From: an uncultured Clostridia bacterium
Lineage (GTDB): Bacteria; Bacillota; Clostridia; TANB77; CAG-465
Direction of reading: 5' to 3'
Assembly (NCBI GenBank): GCA_949106495.1
Contig: CARYZD010000001.1
Coordinates: forward strand, 124,001 to 188,000
Length of the DNA: 64,000 bases
Each line of letters opens with the position of its first letter. The first letter of the stretch is position 1. Positions 51,507 through 60,368 of this stretch are shown piece after piece. Position numbers and translations under genes: made by a program. The notes under the pieces were generated by a model. That model worked only from the letters and a program-made list of their open reading frames with translations. It did not search any database and was not told the origin of the DNA.

Positions 51507-52328
51507 TTATCTACCACCCTTTTTATCTTCTTCTGTATAAGGCATTGCAAAATAACTTCCAGAAGCTTGTGATAATGGTGTTCCTTTTTCTTCACCAACT
51601 GCTACGTATCCTTGTTTAGCTAACTCTTCATCATATCCTGTATCTTCCTCTTTTTGTAACCCTGCCAAATATTCTTCTAATAGTTTTCCATAGTAATCAT
51701 CACTAGATGATGACTTTGAATATAGTGATTCTCTTTGTAAAGCTAATTGGTCTCTTGCTAACTGATTTGCTATTTCATCTTGCTGTTTTTGATAATTAAA
51801 TTCATCTAGCCATTGGTTGTAATTTACTTTTTTACCAGCTAAATCTGAATCAAAATTCATTTGTTGCCATAAGTTGCTCATTTGTGTTTGAAGTTTAGTT
51901 AAAGCAACTTGTGCCATTTCTCTGTTTCCTTCAAGTTGAGCTTGTGTCATTTGATTATTAAAATCTTCCATTAATCTGTCTGTACTTTCTCTTGCGGTTG
52001 CATATCTGTTTTGATATGTATTATAAGCATTTAGTTTACTTGTTTCGCTATAACCACTATTTCCAAGTCCATTAGAAAATATATTTTCTGCTTGTACACC
52101 ATAAGGATTAATCAACTTTTGATAATCTTGATAAGCACCTCGAGCTTCTTTGTTGAAATCTTGTTGAGTATAATCTCTTTGCCTTTCTATTTCTGCTAAA
52201 GTTTGCTGTGTATTAGCATTAATTTGCTCATTTTGTATCTTCTCTGACTGATTTAATAAGTCATTTTGTTGGTTCATATTATTTGCATACTTTGTTTCTA
52301 AATCTGCATAAGGATTGTTATTTTCCAT
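51507..52328 (-). CDS. Gln/Asn-rich phage virion protein
   Basis: This 273-residue protein is long, helical and rich in Gln, Asn and Tyr (QQNDLLNQSEKIQNEQIN, MTQAQLEGNREMAQVALTKL). It has no signal peptide. Its place between an appendage protein and the giant polyvalent protein suggests an internal virion or ejection protein. No family is recognised. Confidence 0.5.
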   Translation of the reverse strand: MENNNPYADLETKYANNMNQQNDLLNQSEKIQNEQINANTQQTLAEIERQRDYTQQDFNKEARGAYQDYQKLINPYGVQAENIFSNGLGNSGYSETSKLNAYNTYQNRYATARESTDRLMEDFNNQMTQAQLEGNREMAQVALTKLQTQMSNLWQQMNFDSDLAGKKVNYNQWLDEFNYQKQQDEIANQLARDQLALQRESLYSKSSSSDDYYGKLLEEYLAGLQKEEDTGYDEELAKQGYVAVGEEKGTPLSQASGSYFAMPYTEEDKKGGR

Positions 52329-52330
52329 CT

Positions 52331-53341
52331 CTATCTCCCCCTTACATTTCCGTTACTTGTTCCAATGGTAAAAATACCTTGCTTATTTCCTTTAGCAGTT
52401 CCCACCCATACTTTACATCGTTTATTTGCTCCATTTATTTTTAATGTGCATGAAAAAACATCACCATTTAAAGTGATGTTTACATTTTTATCTACATGGG
52501 AGTTCCCTGTTTCAACTCTTATAATCGCATTTATACTATTGCTATTTCCCATTAATTTATATATTTCTTGTTTTTCATCATCTGTTAAAATTAATTCATA
52601 TTCTCCCGCTGGAACTTTATTTCGCCTTACAACCTCTTTTCCATTTATGATAACAACTATATTACCTTCACCAGAAAGAGTTAATTTTACCCCATTTATA
52701 TCAAAATCTCCTATACTTATTATAGTTGATTGCTTTGAAGTTGTAATGTATAAAGTATTGCTCTCTGGTCCAAATCCACCATTACCATATCCATATACTT
52801 TTATGCCATACTTTGTATTTGGAGTAAGATTTTCTAAAGTTATTTCTTTTGATGTAGTTTCTTTTAAAAATGTACTTCCATTGTATATATGATATTTTTC
52901 TGAATTTATTCCATTTGTATCACTACATTTTATTTTTATTGTAGTTGCTGTATGTGATATTTCACTAATTGAGACTGTTGGTTTATCTGGTTCTATGTCT
53001 ATTGTTACTGTTTCAGTTTTGGATAATGTTCCTGTATTATATAAATATCCAGTTATGCTAATTTGAAAGCTACCAGAACTTACTTCTACACTTCCGCTTG
53101 CAAGTTGTCTTGAAGCTCCTCCTGATATGTTGGAATATACACCATTATTAAGTACTGTTTTGCCATCAATAGTAATATTATTAATTTGCATTGCATTATT
53201 ATACCAATTGTCCCAATATCCACTTTCATCTTTAGTTTCAATTCCAGCTTGCCAATTTATTGTTTTGCTTTTATATCCTGCTTGTTGCCACGATACATAA
53301 AATCTTGAGTGACTTAATCTATTTGTATAAACTGTTGACAT
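52331..53341 (-). CDS. phage appendage protein with fibronectin type III domain
   Basis: This 336-residue protein has a beta-rich N-terminal half (SRFYVSWQQAGYKSKTINWQ), then a fibronectin type III domain with the TPNTKYGIKVYGYGNGGFG segment (about residues 160-200), and a C-terminal beta region. FnIII modules are common in phage fibres and baseplates and bind carbohydrate or protein. It is likely a virion appendage. ATG 53341 is near AGGTG. Confidence 0.65.
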   Translation of the reverse strand: MSTVYTNRLSHSRFYVSWQQAGYKSKTINWQAGIETKDESGYWDNWYNNAMQINNITIDGKTVLNNGVYSNISGGASRQLASGSVEVSSGSFQISITGYLYNTGTLSKTETVTIDIEPDKPTVSISEISHTATTIKIKCSDTNGINSEKYHIYNGSTFLKETTSKEITLENLTPNTKYGIKVYGYGNGGFGPESNTLYITTSKQSTIISIGDFDINGVKLTLSGEGNIVVIINGKEVVRRNKVPAGEYELILTDDEKQEIYKLMGNSNSINAIIRVETGNSHVDKNVNITLNGDVFSCTLKINGANKRCKVWVGTAKGNKQGIFTIGTSNGNVRGR

Positions 53342-53349
53342 ATTATCAC

Positions 53350-53670
53350 CTAGTCGAATATTTGTATAAATATTTGCCCTTCTTCAAGCATTGGGACTGT
53401 AGTACCATATCCTATTATTGATTGTTTTTCTGTATTAAGTTTCTTTACCATTTCTGCACTTGCTACTTTAGTACTTCCACCTGTTGTTAAATCATTAACA
53501 ATTGTAACTAAGCCACTATTAAGTGCAGGAACTAAAATTTCATTAATATACTTTTTTATTAAGTTTGAACCCTCATCAAATTTAGCTTTTAACTCTGTAG
53601 ATGATAATGAAGGTTTATCATCTAATGCACTAATTATATTTAAGTTTTCATTTAATTTTTCTATTGCCAT
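53350..53670 (-). CDS. small phage appendage protein
   Basis: A 106-residue protein with two helical stretches (TELKAKFDEGSNLIKKYINEIL and KVASAEMVKKLNTEKQ) and a short beta C-terminus ending in FIQIFD. Proteins of this size and composition are common beside fibre genes in clostridial phages. No named family. Confidence 0.5.
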   Translation of the reverse strand: MAIEKLNENLNIISALDDKPSLSSTELKAKFDEGSNLIKKYINEILVPALNSGLVTIVNDLTTGGSTKVASAEMVKKLNTEKQSIIGYGTTVPMLEEGQIFIQIFD

Positions 53671-53681
53671 GTTCTCCCCTC

Positions 53682-55532
53682 CTATGTTCGTTTAACGTAA
53701 CTTCCTTGAAATACTTCTAATGTTGCATCATATAGTCCAAATGGTCTATCCTCTGAATAGAACTTTAAAGTTAAATCTATAAATTTTTTCATTTTAATTT
53801 TATATACAATATAGCTCATTTCCTTAGTTGTAAATGCAAAATTGCTAAAATCAATATTATTAAAATCAAAGCCAGTAGCAGAATATTCCTTTATGAATTT
53901 CTCTGGCTTTCTATTTGTTTGAACCGACACTTTAATCTTTCCATTTGGTATTGTTTTTATTTTAGCAGTTCCACCTCTTTTATTTGTAGTCTTTAAATTA
54001 TTTGTATCTCCAAATATATCAAAAAGTGTTTGCCAACACGAATAAATATTAAAATTATAATCTTTATTCAATGATTCATCTAAAGCTAAAATATATCCTG
54101 AATCTGTTCCAATCACTAGTTCTTCATTTACTGATAATAAACATGCTGGATTACCAAAATAATTTAAAAACTCTTCACTTGTATGTTTCCAAAAATACCA
54201 CTCATACTCATAGCCATTTACTCCTTGATATTTCTGCCTTGAATCTGCCAAATAATAATTACCATTTACTAAGCATATTAGATAGCCTTTCCATTCTACC
54301 ATTTGAACATCTTCAAAATTGTTTTCATTAATAAATTTACCATCAATCAAACTACTCCTATGAGATATTAATTGTTCTTGGTCTATATTACCAATCATAC
54401 CTTCTAATCCTAAAGGACTTATAAATACTATATCATCATTAAAGTTAATACACTCTGCAATACAGCCAGTGCTTATATTTCCTTGTTTAGATGGATAAAC
54501 TTTACCATATTCACTATCTATTACAGGACTATGGTAAAATATAGTATCGTTCTGTTGCGATGGTTCTTTGAACACCCATAACAAGTTATTACCAACAGTA
54601 AATGACTTTATAGCACTATCTGATGTTCCATCTTGGTAATAAGCTAAATCACTTATATATGCTGGAGTATTTAGTTCGCAATGAAATATTGCATTTTTAT
54701 ATTGTGGATTTCCTGTAAAGAATATTCTATTATCAAAAGCTATATTTTTTGTGCATTTTGAAATTCTAGTATCGTAATCTGTTCCAGCTTTACTAAATTC
54801 TATTACAACATTGTCTTGTCCTTCTGTTAAAGGTTTCTCAGGAGCTGTATTAAATGTTATACAGCCATTTACTCTATTCACAGTAAATTCTGTTGAACTA
54901 ACTTGCGTATCATTTATATAAACCTTTACTTCATCTTCATCTATTAGCTTTACATCTAATAGATATTCTTTACTTGTACCATCTGCACAAAAACTGTTTT
55001 TTCTTCTTGACGTAAGTACATTTACAGCTTGATAAATCGTTCCTCCACCACTTGGTTTTCTTGATATAGTTGTAGTTGGTATAAAGGCATCATTTGACAC
55101 TTTCTTTATATTAGTCCCATTATAAACTAAATAATTTAAACCATCATTTATATATAATTTATCATCAAATATAATGAATGAACTTTTAAAATTATTCATT
55201 TGATTATATATTCTTTTATATTGACTTCCATTTGGATAATCCCACGAAAATAAATATTTTCCAGCGTGAACTATTAGCTTTTTAACATTATTTATTTGAT
55301 ATAAGAACATTCCATTTATTTTTAAATAAGTTAATATCCCATCTTCTTCTACTGTAAAATTAAATAAATTTTTGAATCCGGGTCTGGTTTGAACGCAATT
55401 ACCCTGAGTATCTGCATAATTCTTGTACATATTTATGCAGTTTGGACTTCTATTAAGTGCAACTTTTGCAGGGTCATTAGTAAAATCACAACCTGCTAAG
55501 TTAGAGTATAGTCTTGTCATCATATTTGCCAT
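53682..55532 (-). CDS. phage tail hub/stabilisation protein, P22 gp10-like
   Basis: This 616-residue beta-rich protein resembles the tail hub or stabilisation proteins of short-tailed phages (P22 gp10-like): NLAGCDFTNDPAKVALNRSPNCINMYKN at the start, repeated blades such as KLYINDGLNYLVYNG, FDNRIFFTGNPQYKNAIFH and IVFISPLGLEGMIG, and a C-terminal jelly-like region. Such proteins close the portal and hold tail fibres. The gene is preceded by GGAGG. Confidence 0.6.
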   Translation of the reverse strand: MANMMTRLYSNLAGCDFTNDPAKVALNRSPNCINMYKNYADTQGNCVQTRPGFKNLFNFTVEEDGILTYLKINGMFLYQINNVKKLIVHAGKYLFSWDYPNGSQYKRIYNQMNNFKSSFIIFDDKLYINDGLNYLVYNGTNIKKVSNDAFIPTTTISRKPSGGGTIYQAVNVLTSRRKNSFCADGTSKEYLLDVKLIDEDEVKVYINDTQVSSTEFTVNRVNGCITFNTAPEKPLTEGQDNVVIEFSKAGTDYDTRISKCTKNIAFDNRIFFTGNPQYKNAIFHCELNTPAYISDLAYYQDGTSDSAIKSFTVGNNLLWVFKEPSQQNDTIFYHSPVIDSEYGKVYPSKQGNISTGCIAECINFNDDIVFISPLGLEGMIGNIDQEQLISHRSSLIDGKFINENNFEDVQMVEWKGYLICLVNGNYYLADSRQKYQGVNGYEYEWYFWKHTSEEFLNYFGNPACLLSVNEELVIGTDSGYILALDESLNKDYNFNIYSCWQTLFDIFGDTNNLKTTNKRGGTAKIKTIPNGKIKVSVQTNRKPEKFIKEYSATGFDFNNIDFSNFAFTTKEMSYIVYKIKMKKFIDLTLKFYSEDRPFGLYDATLEVFQGSYVKRT

Positions 55533-55543
55533 ACTACCACCTC

Positions 55544-56155
55544 CTAGAAATCATAATCACATTTAATGCTCACAAGCATACCTGTTTCACTTAAATCTAA
55601 TCTATTCGTTGCATCTTCATAAGCTTGTTTAAATGCAGTATAGTCTGCACTAGGGTCTGTCTTTAATATATTGTCTATTGCCTTATATGGTAATATCATT
55701 TGAACATCTTGGTCTATTTCTAGTTCAAAATCATCTTCAGTTTCATCTGTTATTACTTCTGGATAAGCATAATAGACTAATATATAGTTTGCTTCTAATG
55801 AGTCATTTAAATATATCTTTTTATTTTGTAAATAATAATCTCCGTCTATTAGTCTATTAGTATTTATATCTTGTACTACTATTTCTTTTATTTTGTATAA
55901 ATCAAGAAGTTCTTGTGTTAAAACAGTTCTTTCAACTGTCTTAATCCCCATTGCTTCATACTCCCTTGTAACTCTTGTAGTAAGTTTTAAGTCTTTTATT
56001 GTTTGTTTTATCTTTCCTTTTCCGTCTCCAGTTGTAAACTCTGGTTCATCTAAATAAGTATCTTTCATTACCTTAATACCTAAAAAAACTTGCATTGATG
56101 GACTTAATATTACTTTCTTAAATTCTACATTCTTACTTTTACCTACTTTATTCAT
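55544..56155 (-). CDS. phage head-tail adaptor-like protein
   Basis: This 203-residue protein follows the capsid gene with a tRNA in between. It has a beta-rich start (VEFKKVILSPSMQVFLGIKV), charged middle and a C-terminal helix (PSADYTAFKQAYEDATNRLDL), which fits the short-tailed-phage head completion or adaptor position. I choose ATG 56155, nine bases after GGAGG. The frame from 56203 would run into tRNA-Gln. Confidence 0.5.
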   Translation of the reverse strand: MNKVGKSKNVEFKKVILSPSMQVFLGIKVMKDTYLDEPEFTTGDGKGKIKQTIKDLKLTTRVTREYEAMGIKTVERTVLTQELLDLYKIKEIVVQDINTNRLIDGDYYLQNKKIYLNDSLEANYILVYYAYPEVITDETEDDFELEIDQDVQMILPYKAIDNILKTDPSADYTAFKQAYEDATNRLDLSETGMLVSIKCDYDF

Positions 56156-56173
56156 TAAATAAATCCTCCTCAT

Positions 56174-56247
56174 TGGTTGAAGGAGCAGGACTCGAACCTG
56201 CACTCATAGTGTCAAAGACTATTGTCTTCCTTTTGACTATCCTTCAA
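56174..56247 (-). tRNA. tRNA-Gln (UUG), phage-encoded
   Basis: A 74-base cloverleaf on the minus strand with TTGAAGG acceptor, anticodon loop CTTTGAC (UUG), T-arm GGTTCGAGTCC and encoded CCA. It lies between the capsid terminator and the adaptor gene, 19 bases before the adaptor start. tRNAs inside a phage structural operon are uncommon. Confidence 0.93.
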
Positions 56248-56251
56248 TATA

Positions 56252-56284
56252 TAAAAAAAGAGGGAGTCCTAACTTGAACTCCCT
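56252..56284 (-). terminator. terminator after the major capsid gene
   Basis: A 7-bp stem (56261-56267 with 56278-56284) and U7 on the minus strand, ahead of tRNA-Gln. It probably lets some polymerases through to the tRNA and adaptor genes. Confidence 0.65.
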
Positions 56285-56288
56285 AAAA

Positions 56289-57116
56289 TTAAGCTACTTT
56301 TACAACATAAATTTGTTCAGGACGTACAACTTTAGCACCAAATACAAATAGACCTTTAACAGCATCTGAGAATGAATCCTCAGGTCTATAAGCTTCAGTA
56401 GAATCAATTTGACCAGCATAAGCAACAGCTTTTTTAGTTCTTAAGAACATACCTTTCGATTTATCATCAAATTCTGGTAAATTGTTATCTATGCAAATTA
56501 ATGTATTACCATATTTACCAACAGCACCTTTCTTAATCATTTCAACGTTAGTTGTTGCAAGTTCAGTCATGCTTTGTCTCATTAGTGAGAATACTTTTGG
56601 AGTTACTTCATAATAAAGTTCCTCGTTAGTTTTAACATTGTTTGCATATAAAACTGTTAAAGCTTCTTCTAATGTAGCAATAGAATTAGTTTTAGTTACA
56701 CTAACTGCTGATGCAGATGCTTGTACTTCCCCTGCATCTACTGCATCTTTAACTACTTTTGCTATATACTTGTCAGCTTCCTCAGCTAAGCCTTTACCTG
56801 CTTCTGCTGTTAGAGTTGCAAGTAATCCTTTTTGTGATTGTGCTTGGTCTATATCTTCAACATCAAAGTTAAAGTATCTATATTGGTCTATTTTTAATAA
56901 TTGTGAGTTATCTGTACCTTGTTCTCTTGTTAATTTTGTACCAGGTACATAAGTAGAAATAGTTGGTCTTTGTACACCTAGTATTTTTACTTCTTTAGCT
57001 CCTTTTATTTCACCCTCAAATTCATAGTCAGAGTGATTTTTTAGTCCTGTTGTTGTTTCAAGTGCAGTTTGAATTTTTGCAGACCACACTGTTCTTTGAA
57101 AATGTGTAATTGCCAT
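56289..57116 (-). CDS. phage major capsid protein
   Basis: This 275-residue protein is likely the HK97-like/P22-type major capsid: MAITHFQRTVWSAKIQTALE, EVKILGVQRPTISTYVPG, VEDIDQAQSQKGLL and a Lys/Ala-rich EADKYIAKVVKDAV helix, followed by a KVFSLMRQSMTELATTN segment. The start is ATG 57116 with GGAGG eight bases upstream. It follows a scaffold gene and precedes a terminator, a typical high-expression layout. Family assignment is by pattern and position. Confidence 0.7.
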   Translation of the reverse strand: MAITHFQRTVWSAKIQTALETTTGLKNHSDYEFEGEIKGAKEVKILGVQRPTISTYVPGTKLTREQGTDNSQLLKIDQYRYFNFDVEDIDQAQSQKGLLATLTAEAGKGLAEEADKYIAKVVKDAVDAGEVQASASAVSVTKTNSIATLEEALTVLYANNVKTNEELYYEVTPKVFSLMRQSMTELATTNVEMIKKGAVGKYGNTLICIDNNLPEFDDKSKGMFLRTKKAVAYAGQIDSTEAYRPEDSFSDAVKGLFVFGAKVVRPEQIYVVKVA

Positions 57117-57151
57117 GTTTGTTCCCTCCACTTCTTTTTAAGGGAATAGTT

Positions 57152-58045
57152 TTATTTCCATTTAGCCATACTATCTTCAACTGCTTTTAAAAGCTCTGGA
57201 TTATCCATAAGCTCTCTTTGAGTAAATTTACTTGCCTCTTCTTCTGTATAATACTCTTTAACAGTATTTGTTTTAGCAACTGTTCTTGTACTTCCAGTTG
57301 AAGCTGGTCTTTCTCTTTTTGGAGTTTCAACCACTTCTTTTGCATTTATTTTTTGATACATTTCGTATATATCTCCAATAGATGTTTGTGCATTAAATCT
57401 ACTAGCAAATTCTTTAAAAGAATCATCTTGTAAAATTGACTCATCTACACCTTTTTCTTTTAATTGAGCTTTTGCCTTTTCTTGCATCATGTATTTTCCT
57501 AAGCTCTCAAAAACTACTTTTTGTCTTATAGTACGTTTTTCTGCTGGGATATTATAAATTTCACTTGCCATTTGATTAATATAATCTTCGCCTCCATTTA
57601 TAATTTCTTCAGCTTCTGCTTTTGCAAGTATCTTTTCCTCTCTTTCAGAAAGTCCTCTTGATACTATATCTGGAATTTCTATTCCTTGTTCTTTATAAAA
57701 TTTTCTTAAATCCTTGTTTAAGTCTTGGACGTTTCCGTCGTCTTTTCCCATACCTTTTCGTAAGGTATAAGCTAAATCTTCATACTCTTGGATTTTTTTA
57801 GCATACTCATTTTCTGCTCTTGCAAGTCTACCCTTTACATTTCTGTCAATAGCTTCTTGCAATTCTTCCTTTGTATAAAGCTTTTCTTTTACGCTCTCTT
57901 TTTCTTCTTCCACTTCGCTAGCATCAGCTTCTGAAGTATCTTCAAGTGTACCTACTACTTCTTCATTTTCTTCTACTTCTCCTGTAGGATTTGTTGTGTC
58001 AACGGATGTATCGTCAACCATAACATCTTTGTTATCTTCTTCCAT
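57152..58045 (-). CDS. phage scaffold protein
   Basis: This 297-residue protein is acidic at the N-terminus (GEVEENEEVVGTLEDTSEAD), with long coiled-coil helices (KEELQEAIDRNVKGRLARAEN) and a basic C-terminal stretch. Acidic, coiled-coil proteins directly before the major capsid gene are capsid scaffolds, which guide assembly. It is preceded by AAGGAGGG. No catalytic motifs are seen. Confidence 0.65.
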   Translation of the reverse strand: MEEDNKDVMVDDTSVDTTNPTGEVEENEEVVGTLEDTSEADASEVEEEKESVKEKLYTKEELQEAIDRNVKGRLARAENEYAKKIQEYEDLAYTLRKGMGKDDGNVQDLNKDLRKFYKEQGIEIPDIVSRGLSEREEKILAKAEAEEIINGGEDYINQMASEIYNIPAEKRTIRQKVVFESLGKYMMQEKAKAQLKEKGVDESILQDDSFKEFASRFNAQTSIGDIYEMYQKINAKEVVETPKRERPASTGSTRTVAKTNTVKEYYTEEEASKFTQRELMDNPELLKAVEDSMAKWK

Positions 58046-58124
58046 CTTTTAACCCTCCTTGTTTATAGTCCTGTCGGACTGTCCTTGATAGCCTTTTATC
58101 CTCATGCACATGTTTTGGAGCATA

Positions 58125-58159
58125 TAAAAAGCAACTGTCCGATTTTTTCGTACAATTGC
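58125..58159 (-). terminator. hairpin after the zinc-ribbon peptide gene
   Basis: An 8-bp stem with one G-U pair (58131-58138 with 58152-58159), followed on the minus strand by UUUUUAU. The 117-base stretch to the scaffold gene also has a short hairpin (AGTCC/GGACT). Confidence 0.5.
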
Positions 58160-58162
58160 TAA

Positions 58163-58312
58163 TTAATCTTTTTTATTCTTTTCCTCATATTCTTTTTGTA
58201 GTTCTTCTTTAGTTTGAATAACTTCTTTACCACACTTTTTGCAGATAAACTTATACCCATTATCCACTTCTTTGTCGAACCACATATCTATTTTACATTC
58301 TCTACAATTCAT
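58163..58312 (-). CDS. small zinc-ribbon peptide
   Basis: A 49-residue peptide with two CxxC pairs (MNCRECKIDMWFDK and FICKKCGKEV) and a Lys/Glu-rich helical tail. The four cysteines would bind one zinc. Its ATG overlaps the portal stop as TAATG, so it is translated by coupling. Similar small zinc-ribbon proteins occur in phage packaging regions; function unknown. Confidence 0.7.
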   Translation of the reverse strand: MNCRECKIDMWFDKEVDNGYKFICKKCGKEVIQTKEELQKEYEEKNKKD

Positions 58313-60096
58313 TATCCTTGTCCTCCTACTTGTTGAAGATAGTTTTGAAATTGTCTTATATTCTCGTTTCCTTGATTTGCTATATTTGATATATCTTCTT
58401 GTCTTGCTTGTTGATTTAATAGTCCTTGTATCTGCATCATTTGATTTTGTGCATTTTGTTGCATCATTGATATATCTTTTTTAATTTGTTCCCTTTGTTT
58501 GATTATTTCTTCTAATCTCTTCTTTGGATAACTTGAATCATAAGGTAGAGCATTTACCCACTCTTCAAAAGTAATCTTATCTGCTGTAAATAAGTTTTCA
58601 AGTGATTGTTCCATATCCATTTTACTAAATGGTGTAGTTGGCGTTATATCTACCTTAACATTTGTTTTAAGCTCATTTAAAGCTTCATAAGATACTGGTA
58701 CTCCAACTGTTACTGTTTCTGTTGTTATATTGCCATTTTCATCTAATACTTGTTGTTCTTGCTCATCTGATATAACTAATCCATCTATCATATAGTTTTG
58801 AATCATATCAAGATATATTCTTGCAATACTTTCTAAAAACTCTTTAAATCTATATAGTTGCTCATTTAATGGTTGCTCTTGGGCTTGTTGTACTGCAAGT
58901 ATTGCTCTAGCACTAGTTTTAGTTACATCTATATTACCAGAAGCATTATCTCCTGCACCTGCTAAATTCTGTGTATAATTTACTAGTTCGTCAAGTAAAT
59001 ACTTACTATCTGCACTCATTGAAGTACCATTTATATATCCTATATATTTTCTTATATCATCAAGTCCTGCTCCCTCAACTTCAATAGAAGCTCCAACTTG
59101 ATTTAATGATTTTAAGTTCTTAATATAACTCTTGTTGTATGCAAGTTTAGGATAAGCAGAGTTCTTAACAATAATAGCTCTCCTCATCTCTGTTTTATTT
59201 ATCTCTATTTGGTTTGGTATGTTTGGTTCTACATCTCCCATACCTCTTGCATTTCCTTTTTCTTCTTCCCACACAAAGTGTGCTACTGGATAAAGTTTCA
59301 TTTTTGTATCTTGTTCTTTTTCTATCTCTACAAACTTTGTACATTTTGTAAAATGAACTGTTTTTACTCCATCTGCATTTACTTTTTTATATAGTTTTAA
59401 AAGCTCCAAACACATCGGAGTTAATTCTTCATTATTTGTGTTGTTTATATATCCTGCTCTCTCTTTTTTCTCTTCATCTGATACTATAAGCTCTATATCT
59501 TCTCTTGATACACCTTTTCTAGTTGCTTCTTCTCTTACTACGCTTACAGGTTTTCTAAAAGCTATTATGATATATGGTTGTTCTTCAATGTTTTCATTTG
59601 TTTCATCACCATAGTAAATATTATTCTTATCTACAATCTCTCCTACAACTTCTCCATCTCTACCCTCATTCTCATCAAAGTACATAAAAAAGATGCCTTC
59701 AGAATTGATACAAGCATCTTTTACAATAGTTCTTAATTTTGATGTAATATTTTGATTTTCAAAAAATCTATCTGTATGTTTAGATAAGAGTTCACATAGC
59801 TTATTTGCCTCTTTAGCATTATTTTCCAAATATGAAGGGCTAAATACTACACTATAAGCATTTTGATTTATTACACCTACTTTATACTTAACAATAGGTT
59901 TAATTACATTTATTACAATTGGACTCATATCTCCTAATTTTGCATTTTCCCATTGTTTACCATGAAAGAAGTTATAGTTTCTATCTGTATTAGTATAAAG
60001 GTTCTTTCTTCTATTGTAGTTTATCCCTCTTTGGTATTCTTGCCATATTGAAGTAGGATTACAATTATCTAAATCTATTTCTTCTCTTTCTATCAT
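58312..60096 (-). CDS. phage portal protein
   Basis: This 594-residue protein forms the head vertex portal. It has TSIWQEYQRGINYNRRKNLY at the start, a FHGKQWENAKLGDMSPIVIN segment, and a central VAHFVWEEEKGNARGMGDVE block. A C-terminal long coiled region (EQIKKDISMMQQNAQNQMMQ) follows. Position after terminase and before scaffold and capsid supports it. ATG 60096 follows GGAGG. Confidence 0.8.
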   Translation of the reverse strand: MIEREEIDLDNCNPTSIWQEYQRGINYNRRKNLYTNTDRNYNFFHGKQWENAKLGDMSPIVINVIKPIVKYKVGVINQNAYSVVFSPSYLENNAKEANKLCELLSKHTDRFFENQNITSKLRTIVKDACINSEGIFFMYFDENEGRDGEVVGEIVDKNNIYYGDETNENIEEQPYIIIAFRKPVSVVREEATRKGVSREDIELIVSDEEKKERAGYINNTNNEELTPMCLELLKLYKKVNADGVKTVHFTKCTKFVEIEKEQDTKMKLYPVAHFVWEEEKGNARGMGDVEPNIPNQIEINKTEMRRAIIVKNSAYPKLAYNKSYIKNLKSLNQVGASIEVEGAGLDDIRKYIGYINGTSMSADSKYLLDELVNYTQNLAGAGDNASGNIDVTKTSARAILAVQQAQEQPLNEQLYRFKEFLESIARIYLDMIQNYMIDGLVISDEQEQQVLDENGNITTETVTVGVPVSYEALNELKTNVKVDITPTTPFSKMDMEQSLENLFTADKITFEEWVNALPYDSSYPKKRLEEIIKQREQIKKDISMMQQNAQNQMMQIQGLLNQQARQEDISNIANQGNENIRQFQNYLQQVGGQG

Positions 60097-60107
60097 ATCT
60101 TAACCTC

Positions 60108-60368
60108 CTACTTTATAAAATCTTGCTGTCCTTTTTCTGTTCCATCATAAGCTTCAACATTATTAATTAATATTTCTTCGTTTTGCTTATCTCTTTCTAT
60201 ATCGTCTTTTAAAGCGTTTTCTTCTTCATTAGAGTAATTATCTACTCTTTCATTAAAACTTATTCTTTGACCATATTTTAGTCCTAGATAGTATGCTATA
60301 AGTATTAATAATGACTCACAAGCCATAAACAGTAATGCTAGTATCATACCAATAAGTAAATAAATCAT
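60108..60368 (-). CDS. small phage membrane protein
   Basis: An 86-residue protein with an N-terminal hydrophobic helix (MIYLLIGMILALLFMACES then LLILIAYYLGL) and an acidic C-terminal half. It overlaps the terminase stop by four bases. Function unknown. Confidence 0.5.
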   Translation of the reverse strand: MIYLLIGMILALLFMACESLLILIAYYLGLKYGQRISFNERVDNYSNEEENALKDDIERDKQNEEILINNVEAYDGTEKGQQDFIK

